Origin: SFHK01 sp963618055
GTDB taxonomy: Bacteria; Bacillota; Clostridia; Christensenellales; Aristaeellaceae
NCBI GenBank assembly: GCA_963618055.1
Contig: CAVERI010000040.1
Location: 1-24,829, forward strand
Length of the DNA: 24,829 nt
Direction of reading: 5' to 3'
The notes below the pieces were generated by a model, which saw nothing but the letters and a program-made list of their open reading frames with translations, had not been told where the DNA came from and did no database searches. Made by a program: the position numbers and the translations under genes. Shown piece by piece: positions 8,273 through 14,342 of this stretch (positions are counted from its first letter, which is position 1; each line of letters opens with the position of its first letter).

Positions 8273-8665
8273 TTATTTGCTGTACTTGCGCATGGCGGCC
8301 ATAAGCGCCTGCTGCGGGATTTCGTCGTCGAGCTTACCCGGAAGATCGTCGGCCTTTAAGTGATTCATGCCCTGCTGGCGGATGACCATCAGGCGCACGG
8401 CCTCGACCAGCTTCGCCGGCTCCACGCCGCGCGGGCAGCGATCCACGCACGCCAGACAGGTCAGGCACTTGTAGAGCGATTTGGAGGCCATCAGCTTCTC
8501 AATCTGTCCCTTTTCTACCATATAGACAAACTGATGCGGATGATATTCCATTTCTCCGTAGGCAGGGCAGGTACCGCTGCACTTTCCGCAGCGCATGCAC
8601 TTGCGCACGTTCACGCCGCTGATGCGCGTTACGGTCTCCTGAAGCATCTGTTCGTTTGCGTTCAT
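8273..8665 (-). CDS. hdrC: HdrC: 4Fe-4S subunit
   Basis: This 130-residue iron-sulfur protein has two [4Fe-4S] sites, C23/C26/C29/C33 (CMRCGKCSGTCP) and C67/C70/C73/C77 (CLTCLACVDRCP). It carries electrons between HdrA and HdrB. The ATG at 8665 overlaps the hdrB stop in an ATGA junction, and a GAAGGAGG site lies inside hdrB, so translation is probably coupled. An open frame extends further upstream, but that part is the hdrB gene read in another frame. Size and spacing are typical for HdrC. Confidence 0.93.
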   Translation of the reverse strand: MNANEQMLQETVTRISGVNVRKCMRCGKCSGTCPAYGEMEYHPHQFVYMVEKGQIEKLMASKSLYKCLTCLACVDRCPRGVEPAKLVEAVRLMVIRQQGMNHLKADDLPGKLDDEIPQQALMAAMRKYSK

Positions 8666-9456
8666 GCCTGTTCCTCCTTCACACCCAGCGCCTCTGCCAG
8701 CAGCTCGGTGAAATAGTAAACCGGAAGCGTGTGCTCGCCCGCGTTCTGCTTCAGGTTGTACATGCACAGCGGGCAGGCGGTCACCAGCGCCTCGCAGCCG
8801 CGGTCGGCGGCATTGGACAGGATGCGCTCTACCTGCTTGGTGGCCTGCGCGCGATCCTCCAGCGCGATGTAGCCGCCGCAGCACTCGTTGCGGAACTCGT
8901 ACTTCACGGGCGTCGCGCCGATGGCGGAAAGGAAATCCTCGATGATCGTGGGATGCTCGGGATTGTCAAACGCCATCACGGCGGAGGGACGAAGCAGCAG
9001 GCAGCCGTAATACGCGCCGATTTTGCGGCCCTTCAGCGGATTCCCGACCTGCTTTCTGATCTCGTCGAAGCCCACGGCGTCGCGCAGCATCTCAAGGTAG
9101 TGAACCACCTTCGTCTCGCCTGCGTAGGGAACGTCGGGCTTCAGATAATTGTTCACGCGGGTGCGCACGTACTCGTTTTCCTTCATGTCGTGGTTCATGC
9201 GCTTGATCACATGGTGACAGGCGGAGCAGAGCGTCAGCAGATCCTCTCCATGCGCCCGCGCGTCCATCAGCGCGCGCACGGAGGAAAGGCGGGAGGCAAT
9301 TTCATCCTCCACCTGCGGGTAAACCGCGCCGCAGCACTGCCATTCCTCAATCTCGCGCAGCTCTACGCCCAGCTTCAAAGCGCTTTCGCGTCCCCACTTG
9401 TCGAGGTCGCGCGCCTTGGTTTTCAGCGTACAGCCGGGAAAGTAACTGAATTTCAT
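8662..9456 (-). CDS. hdrB: HdrB: twin CCG-domain subunit
   Basis: The 264-residue protein has two complete cysteine-rich CCG motifs: C9, C41-C42, C77, C80 and C152, C192-C193, C228, C231. In methanogen HdrB these ten cysteines bind two non-cubane [4Fe-4S] clusters that cleave the CoM-CoB heterodisulfide. Bacteria lack that substrate, so the partner here is unknown. Methanogen TfrB contains the same domain fused to a FrdB-like half, and the FrdB-like half is encoded in this operon as tfrB. I infer that HdrB may pass electrons to TfrAB directly or through a small dithiol. AAGGAG precedes the ATG, and it lies 12 bases after fumC. Confidence 0.93.
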   Translation of the reverse strand: MKFSYFPGCTLKTKARDLDKWGRESALKLGVELREIEEWQCCGAVYPQVEDEIASRLSSVRALMDARAHGEDLLTLCSACHHVIKRMNHDMKENEYVRTRVNNYLKPDVPYAGETKVVHYLEMLRDAVGFDEIRKQVGNPLKGRKIGAYYGCLLLRPSAVMAFDNPEHPTIIEDFLSAIGATPVKYEFRNECCGGYIALEDRAQATKQVERILSNAADRGCEALVTACPLCMYNLKQNAGEHTLPVYYFTELLAEALGVKEEQA

Positions 9457-9468
9457 AGAGCCGTCTCC

Positions 9469-10833
9469 TTATGCCATGTTCTCGGGGTTGAAGACCTCGT
9501 CAAACCGCTCCGCGGTCAGGAAGCCGAGCTGCACGCACGCTTCCTTCAGGGAGATATTCTCCTTGTAGGCCTTCTTGGCGGTCTTGGCGGCGTTGTCGTA
9601 GCCGATGTACGGGTTGAGCGCCGTGACCAGCATCAGGGAGTTATACAGATTATGGTGCATCTTCTCGCGGTTGGCGCGAATGCCGGATACGCAATTCTTA
9701 TTGAAGGAATTGATGCCGTCGGCCAGCAGGCGCGCGGACTGCAGAAAGTTATAAATCAGAACCGGCATGAACACGTTCAGCTCAAAGTTGCCCTGACTCG
9801 CCGCCATGCCCACGGCCACGTCGTTGGCCATGACCTGAACGGCGACCATCGTCAGGCTCTCGCACTGGGTGGGGTTCACCTTGCCGGGCATGATGGAGGA
9901 GCCGGGCTCGTTTTCCGGAATGAAGATTTCGCCCAGACCGTCGCGCGGGCCGCTCGCCAGCCAGCGCACGTCGTTGGCAATCTTCATCAGGTTCGCGGCC
10001 AGCGCCTTCAGCGCGCCATGCATGAACACCAGATCGTCCTTGCTGGTCAGCGCGTGGAACTTGTTGGCGGCGCTGGTGAAGGGATAGCCGGTCAGCTCGC
10101 TCACAACGCGGGCGACCACGGGGCCGAACTCCTTGGGGCAGTTGAGGCCGGTGCCGACGGCGGTGCCGCCCAGCGCCAGCTCGCTGATGCCCGGAAGCGC
10201 GGCTTCAATCATTGCGCGCGTCTTTTCGATCATGTTGCGCCAGCCGGAGATTTCCTGAGAGAAGCGAATGGGCGTCGCGTCCTGAAGATGCGTGCGGCCC
10301 GTCTTCACAATGCCCTCGTTCTCGGCCTCCAGACGCTTGAACGTCTCAATCAGGCCGTCCATCGCCGGCAGCAGCTTTTCGCGGATAATCGTAACCGCGG
10401 CAATGTGCATGGCGGTGGGGAAGGTATCGTTCGAGCTCTGGGACATGTTCACGTGATCGTTGGGATGCAGAAGCTTCTCGCCCGCGATTTCGTTGCCGCG
10501 GTTGGCAATGACCTCGTTGGCGTTCATGTTGGACTGCGTGCCGCTGCCGGTCTGCCACACGACCAGCGGGAAGTGGTCGTTCAGGGAGCCGGAGATCACC
10601 TCGTCGCAGGCGCGGCTGATTACGTCCAGCCGGCGGCCGTCCAGCTTGCCGAATTCGTGGTTGGCGATCGCCGCGGCCTTCTTCAGGATGCCGAAGGCGT
10701 GGGTGATTTCGCGCGGCATGATTTCGCCGCCGATTTTGAAGTTCTGAAAGCTGCGCTGCGTCTGCGCGCCCCAGTAGCGATCCGCGGGCACCTGCATTTC
10801 GCCCATGGAATCCCGTTCAATGCGATAATTCAT
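9469..10833 (-). CDS. fumC: Class II fumarate hydratase
   Basis: This 454-residue enzyme interconverts malate and fumarate without an iron-sulfur cluster. The superfamily signature GSSIMPGKVN is at 311-320. WQTGSGTQSNMN (93-104) marks a fumarase rather than aspartase, and THLQDATP (181-188) is the conserved histidine region. Length is usual for FumC. It is the second gene of the operon, 12 bases after mdh and 12 before hdrB, and would supply fumarate to TfrAB. AAGGGAGG lies upstream of the ATG at 10833. Because it is the oxygen-stable class II type it adds no extra cluster demand. Confidence 0.95.
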   Translation of the reverse strand: MNYRIERDSMGEMQVPADRYWGAQTQRSFQNFKIGGEIMPREITHAFGILKKAAAIANHEFGKLDGRRLDVISRACDEVISGSLNDHFPLVVWQTGSGTQSNMNANEVIANRGNEIAGEKLLHPNDHVNMSQSSNDTFPTAMHIAAVTIIREKLLPAMDGLIETFKRLEAENEGIVKTGRTHLQDATPIRFSQEISGWRNMIEKTRAMIEAALPGISELALGGTAVGTGLNCPKEFGPVVARVVSELTGYPFTSAANKFHALTSKDDLVFMHGALKALAANLMKIANDVRWLASGPRDGLGEIFIPENEPGSSIMPGKVNPTQCESLTMVAVQVMANDVAVGMAASQGNFELNVFMPVLIYNFLQSARLLADGINSFNKNCVSGIRANREKMHHNLYNSLMLVTALNPYIGYDNAAKTAKKAYKENISLKEACVQLGFLTAERFDEVFNPENMA

Positions 10834-10845
10834 GCTCGGCCTCCC

Positions 10846-11820
10846 TTATGCCTTCGCTTCGGGCAGCGTGAGGTCAATCTGCGCAATGACGGCCTTCAGC
10901 GCGTCGGCGCTGTGATGCAGCTTCTCGAGCTCCTCGTCCGTCAGGCGGGGCGTGATGCGCCCCTGAACCTTGCCGTTGCCCAGCAGCATCGGAAGGGACA
11001 GGCAAACGTCGGAAATGCCGTATTCGCCGTCCAGCATGGTGGACACGGACACGACCGCGTTTACGCCGCCCTGCAGGCATTCGCAGATGCCGCATACGGA
11101 CACGGCGATGGCATAGTTGGTGCAGCCCTTGCGGCGGATGATCTTGCCGCCGGAGGAGCGCATATAGTTGTCAATCTCGTTGTAGTCAAGGTCGACCATG
11201 ATGCCCTGATTGAGCTTGATCAGTTCCTTATAGTCGGCAATGTTGATCGTGGAGACCTCGGCGATCGACCACGGCACGAAGCTGGTGTCGCCATGCTCGC
11301 CGAACACGTAGGCGTGCACGTTCTTCTGGGAAACGGACAGATACTCGGCGATGCGGGCGCGCAGACGGGCGGTGTCCAGCAGCGTGCCGGAGCCGATGAT
11401 GCGATCCTGCGGAATGCCGGAGATCTTGCAGAAAACGTAGGTCAGAATGTCTACCGGGTTGGCGACGATGACATAGGTCGCGTTCGGGCAGGAAGCGGTG
11501 ATCTGGGGGGTAATCTGCTTGATGATGTTTACGTTGGTCTGCGCGAGGTCGATGCGGGTCTGGCCGGGCTTGCGGGCCACGCCGGAGGTGATGACCACGA
11601 TGTCGCTGTTCGCGGCGGACTTGTAGTCGCCCGCGTATACGTTGACGGGTTCGCTGAACAGAGGCGTGCCCTGATGAATATCCATGGCCTCGCCCAGCGC
11701 CTTCTCTTCGTTGATGTCGATGATAACGATCTCGTTGGCAATGTTCTTGAGCGCGAGCGCGAACGCCGTCGTGGAGCCTACGCTGCCGGCGCCGATCACA
11801 GTGATTTTATTGACAGCCAT
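10846..11820 (-). CDS. mdh: Malate dehydrogenase on an L-lactate-dehydrogenase-type scaffold
   Basis: This 324-residue NAD-dependent 2-hydroxyacid dehydrogenase is predicted to reduce oxaloacetate to malate. It has GAGSVG (10-15), Asp35 for the NAD ribose, Arg89, NPVDILTY (121-128), DTARLR (149-154) and GEHGDTSFVPWS with catalytic His176. The overall sequence resembles Bacillus-type LDH (for example IGSGTLLDTARLR). The specificity position before KPG is Arg83, where LDH has Gln102; Arg there selects malate/oxaloacetate. It is first in the operon with fumC next, which supports MDH. GAGGGA precedes the ATG at 11820. LDH activity remains possible but is less likely. Confidence 0.87.
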   Translation of the reverse strand: MAVNKITVIGAGSVGSTTAFALALKNIANEIVIIDINEEKALGEAMDIHQGTPLFSEPVNVYAGDYKSAANSDIVVITSGVARKPGQTRIDLAQTNVNIIKQITPQITASCPNATYVIVANPVDILTYVFCKISGIPQDRIIGSGTLLDTARLRARIAEYLSVSQKNVHAYVFGEHGDTSFVPWSIAEVSTINIADYKELIKLNQGIMVDLDYNEIDNYMRSSGGKIIRRKGCTNYAIAVSVCGICECLQGGVNAVVSVSTMLDGEYGISDVCLSLPMLLGNGKVQGRITPRLTDEELEKLHHSADALKAVIAQIDLTLPEAKA

Positions 11821-11864
11821 GAAAAAATCCCTCTTTCTCTAAATGTTCGGGAATACCCACGATT

Positions 11865-11893
11865 ATTATATACCATTACAGGCCTGTGTGCAA
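11865..11893 (-). promoter_or_regulatory. Promoter of the mdh-fumC-hdr-flx-tfr operon
   Basis: On the minus strand TTGCAC (11888-11893) and TATAAT (11865-11870) are separated by exactly 17 bases. Transcription would begin near 11858, giving a leader of about 38 bases before mdh. The spacer contains a perfect 10-bp palindrome, ACAGGCCTGT (11878-11887), a possible repressor site. No other convincing promoter or terminator is visible before 382-416, so about 11.5 kb should be transcribed from here. Confidence 0.82.
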
Positions 11894-11962
11894 ATACTTT
11901 TTTGAGATAACGGCATTGTCGCGCGGGATATATCGCCCCCATGCGGCGCTGGCGGAGCGGCG

Positions 11963-11980
11963 TGCGCGAAATTTAGCGCA
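11963..11980. promoter_or_regulatory. 18-bp dyad between mdh and lysR, candidate LysR-regulator operator
   Basis: TGCGCGAAATTTAGCGCA is symmetric at 16 of 18 positions about its centre. It lies about 70 bases upstream of the mdh operon -35 box and just upstream of the lysR -35 box. A copy of its left half, TGCGCGAAA, recurs at 11998-12006 inside the lysR promoter spacer, 35 bases away. LysR-type regulators commonly bind such divergent intergenic dyads and repress themselves. Assignment to this regulator is inference. Confidence 0.5.
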
Positions 11981-11988
11981 TATAATGG

Positions 11989-12017
11989 TTGAGAAAATGC
12001 GCGAAAGGCTGTATAAT
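11989..12017 (+). promoter_or_regulatory. Promoter of the lysR gene
   Basis: TTGAGA (11989-11994), a 17-base spacer and TATAAT (12012-12017). The predicted start near 12024 leaves a leader of about 34 bases containing GGAGG (12046-12050). The promoter excludes a TTG start at 11989 for the downstream gene, because that codon is the -35 box itself. Confidence 0.8.
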
Positions 12018-12057
12018 AGAAAATATGAATCGCCGGACGGCAAATGGAGGTACGCGT

Positions 12058-12999
12058 GTGAACATCCTGCATATGCGCTATGCGGTGGAGGTGGCCAGAG
12101 CCGGATCCATCAGCCGGGCGTCGGAAACCCTGTATATGAACCAGCCCAACCTGAGCCGGGCCATTCGGGATCTTGAGGGCGCGCTGGGCATTACTCTGTT
12201 TGAGCGCACGGCGCGCGGCATGGTGCCCACGCCGGAGGGAGAGGCCTTTTTAGAGCGAGCGCGCAGAATCCTCGGCGAAATCGACGAATTAGAGGCGTCC
12301 TACCGCGAGGAAACGCAGGCAAAGCAGCGCTTCTCCGCCTGCGTTCCGCCGTCCTGCTATGTGGCGGAGGCGTTCCTGAACACGATGAACGCGCTGACGG
12401 CTGATCCCGCGGAGCTGGACTTTCGCGAAACGGGCGCGGCGGCGGCCATCCGCGCCGTCATTGAGGGCGAGTGCCGAATCGGCATTTCGCGCTGCACGGG
12501 CGGCTACTTCCCGCGCTTCCGGCAGCAGATGGAGGCGGGCGGGCTGTTTCATGAGCGCATCGTCGAGTTTACGCCGGTGCTGGCCTATTCAAAGGACAGT
12601 CCGCTCGCGTCGGCTGAGCCGGCGGCGGCGGAGGCGCTGAAGGGAATGATCGAGGTGGCTCCCGGCGATTTCGACGTGCCGTCGATGGCGCCCGAGGAGG
12701 TGCGGCGCGAGCAGTATCCGGACGGCGATTTCCGCCGGGTGCTCACGTCGTCGCGCGCGGCGCGGCTGGAAATTCTTTCCGTGCAGCCGCAGAGCTATAT
12801 GTGGACGGCGCCGCTCACGCCGCGCACGCTTTCCCGCTATGGGCTTGCGCAGCGCACGGTGACGTTTGCGCGCGCCGTGTACAGGGATGAGCTGTTTTAC
12901 CGGCGCGACCTCAAGCTGACGGACATGGAAAAGCGCTTTCTGACCGAGCTGTGCGACGTGCGGCGCGAGGTTTTCCGGGCATATCGCAAAGAGCAATGA
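12058..12999 (+). CDS. LysR-type transcriptional regulator
   Basis: This 313-residue regulator has the N-terminal LysR winged helix-turn-helix (ARAGSISRASETLYMNQPNL, then SRAIRDLEGALGITLFERT, about 13-51) and a C-terminal periplasmic-binding-like effector domain from about 85. The GTG at 12058 is chosen as start because GGAGG lies 7 bases upstream and the sequence from there aligns with the usual LysR N-terminus. An ATG at 12025 sits at the transcription start and is less likely. It is divergent from the fumarate operon and is therefore its likely regulator. The effector cannot be told from sequence; a C4-dicarboxylate would fit the context. Confidence 0.9.
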   Translation: MNILHMRYAVEVARAGSISRASETLYMNQPNLSRAIRDLEGALGITLFERTARGMVPTPEGEAFLERARRILGEIDELEASYREETQAKQRFSACVPPSCYVAEAFLNTMNALTADPAELDFRETGAAAAIRAVIEGECRIGISRCTGGYFPRFRQQMEAGGLFHERIVEFTPVLAYSKDSPLASAEPAAAEALKGMIEVAPGDFDVPSMAPEEVRREQYPDGDFRRVLTSSRAARLEILSVQPQSYMWTAPLTPRTLSRYGLAQRTVTFARAVYRDELFYRRDLKLTDMEKRFLTELCDVRREVFRAYRKEQ

Positions 13000-13018
13000 C
13001 AATATATCAAAGATGTAC

Positions 13019-13047
13019 TTGCGCGGGCGGGCATGTGGCGCTACAAT
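13019..13047 (+). promoter_or_regulatory. Probable promoter of the kinase/hydrogenase cluster
   Basis: TTGCGC (13019-13024), 17 bases, TACAAT (13042-13047). A 14-bp dyad, AGTCG-CATA-CGACT (13051-13064), overlaps the expected transcription start and could be an operator or a 5' hairpin. The -35 box is only a partial match, but the same TTGCGC recurs at other promoters in this window. Confidence 0.55.
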
Positions 13048-13086
13048 TAGAGTCGCATACGACTGCGCGCCGAAGGGTGTGGGCGC

Positions 13087-13824
13087 ATGAATCTCGACAG
13101 GGTCATCGCGGTTCGAAACAGTAAAACCGTCTATCAGGATGGGGACACGTGCATCAAGGTCTTTACCGGCCGCGTCGCCGCGGCGGACGTTCTGCGCGAG
13201 GCGGCCAATCAGGCGGCGGCGCGGGACGCGGGACTGCCGGTGCCGGAGGTGCTGGCGGCGCAGCGCGTGCCGGACGGCTGGGCGATTGCCTCCCGGTTCG
13301 TGTACGGGCGCACGCTTTCCGACCGCGTGCGCAGACATCCGCAGGAGCGGGACAGCGCGATTCGAACGCTGGCGCAGGTGCGCACGCAGATTCACACCTC
13401 CAAGCTCAACGGCCTTGAGTCGCTGAAAAGCCGCGTTTCGCGCCTGATCGCGCGCGCGCCGCTGGCGGAGGACGCCAAGGCGGAGCTGATCGCGCGCACG
13501 TCGCGCATGCCGGACGGCGCTTCTCCCTGCCATGGCGATTTGATGCTTTCCAACGTGATCGAATGCGCGGACGGCGGCTTTGCCGTGGTGGATTGGGCGC
13601 GTGCCTGCCGTGGGCGAGCCGCGGCGGATGACGCCATGACGCTGCTTCTTCTTGAGATGGAGGAGGGCGCAGAGACGGCGAATGCCTATCGCGCGCGGCT
13701 GGACAGCGACCAAAGAGAAATCGCCGAGTGGACGCCGCTGGTCGCGGCGTCGCGCACCATGATGGCGAACGAACGGGAACGAACGTTTTTAATACCAAGA
13801 ATTTTTTCCCCGCGAAACATATGA
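13087..13824 (+). CDS. Aminoglycoside-phosphotransferase-fold kinase
   Basis: This 245-residue protein has the APH/choline-kinase fold. The likely ATP-binding lysine is in CIKVF (Lys24), the catalytic loop is CHGDLMLSNV (148-157; Asp151, Asn156) and the metal-binding segment is VVDWA (168-171). The catalytic loop departs from the common HGDLHPGN form but keeps the key Asp and Asn. Substrate is unknown; many such genes are not antibiotic-resistance genes. The stop codon TGA (13822-13824) falls inside the ATGAAGGAGG ribosome site of the next gene, so it is probably co-transcribed with the redox cassette. The C-terminus (ERTFLIPRIFSPRNI) is normal in length for the family. Confidence 0.78.
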   Translation: MNLDRVIAVRNSKTVYQDGDTCIKVFTGRVAAADVLREAANQAAARDAGLPVPEVLAAQRVPDGWAIASRFVYGRTLSDRVRRHPQERDSAIRTLAQVRTQIHTSKLNGLESLKSRVSRLIARAPLAEDAKAELIARTSRMPDGASPCHGDLMLSNVIECADGGFAVVDWARACRGRAAADDAMTLLLLEMEEGAETANAYRARLDSDQREIAEWTPLVAASRTMMANERERTFLIPRIFSPRNI

Positions 13825-13838
13825 AGGAGGTTCTTCTC

Positions 13839-14081
13839 ATGAAAATCACGGTTTGCATCGGCAGCTCCTGTCACCTGAAAGGCTCTCGTCTGGTTGTCGC
13901 TTCTCTTCAGAAGCTGATTGCCGAGAACAACGTCTCCGACAAGGTGGAGCTGGGCGGCACCTTCTGCATGGGCAAGTGCCAGCAGGGCGTCTGCGTGGCA
14001 ATCGGCGACGAGGTTTATTCCGTTTCGCCCGACACCGTTGAGGAGTTTTTCAAAGAGAACGTTCTTGAGAAGGTGAAATAA
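13839..14081 (+). CDS. Small thioredoxin-fold [2Fe-2S] ferredoxin (NuoE C-terminal-like), copy 1
   Basis: This 80-residue protein has the NuoE/HydC-type cysteine pattern C6, C11, C43, C47 (CIGSSCHLKG and FCMGKC) expected to bind one [2Fe-2S] cluster on a thioredoxin-like fold. A fifth cysteine, C52, follows. It lacks the N-terminal helical domain of full NuoE. AAGGAGG precedes the ATG at 13839. Its stop overlaps the start of the second copy (TAATG). In clostridial hydrogenase clusters such small proteins accompany sensory or bifurcating [FeFe] hydrogenases, so it probably exchanges electrons with the protein at 14343-16019. Confidence 0.88.
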   Translation: MKITVCIGSSCHLKGSRLVVASLQKLIAENNVSDKVELGGTFCMGKCQQGVCVAIGDEVYSVSPDTVEEFFKENVLEKVK

Positions 14082-14329
14082 TGATCATCCAGGTGTGCGT
14101 TGGCAGCTCCTGCCACCTGAAGGGCTCGATGGATATCGTAGGCCTTCTGAAACAGGCCATTGAGGATAACCATCTGGAGAGAGACGTGACGCTGGCAGGG
14201 AGCTTTTGCACGGGTCAGTGCAATCGCAACGGCGTTACCATCACGGTGGACGACGACGTCTACCCGGGCGTCACCAAGGAAGGCTTTCGCGACTTCTTTC
14301 AGGAAAAGGTGCTGGCGAAACTGAAGTAA
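14081..14329 (+). CDS. Small thioredoxin-fold [2Fe-2S] ferredoxin, copy 2
   Basis: This 82-residue tandem paralogue of the preceding protein shares CxGSSCHLKG near the N-terminus and C43/C47 (FCTGQC), again matching a NuoE-type [2Fe-2S] site. It lacks the extra C52 of copy 1 and has diverged in the helices. The start overlaps the previous stop by one base (TAATG), indicating coupled translation. The next gene begins within 15 bases. The two copies may form a heterodimer or serve different partners; sequence does not decide. Confidence 0.88.
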   Translation: MIIQVCVGSSCHLKGSMDIVGLLKQAIEDNHLERDVTLAGSFCTGQCNRNGVTITVDDDVYPGVTKEGFRDFFQEKVLAKLK

Positions 14330-14342
14330 AGGAATGATAGGC

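Noticed and set aside
6626..8359. Long plus-strand frame opposite hdrA
   Set aside because: No domain motif and low-complexity composition, while hdrA on the other strand is unmistakable.
9469..10833. Aspartate ammonia-lyase
   Set aside because: The GSGTQSNMN motif is of the fumarase type; aspartases read GAGTSTNMN. Context with mdh also favours fumarase.
8656..11910. Very long open frame (about 1084 codons) on the plus strand opposite hdrB, fumC and mdh
   Set aside because: It is antisense to three clear enzyme genes, has no matching ribosome site, and its translation is a biased Ala/Gly/Val/His/Arg/Asp mixture with no motif. It arises from codon usage in GC-rich genes.
11981..11986. A TATAAT hexamer upstream of the lysR -35 box
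   Set aside because: No -35 element lies 15-19 bases upstream, whereas the pair at 11989-12017 is complete.
11989..12057. TTG start at 11989 for the LysR regulator, adding 23 residues
   Set aside because: The TTG is the -35 box of a good promoter, and the GTG at 12058 has a proper GGAGG site and the usual LysR N-terminus.
13087..13824. Aminoglycoside resistance gene
   Set aside because: Only the kinase fold is supported; the catalytic loop is atypical and the context is a redox operon.
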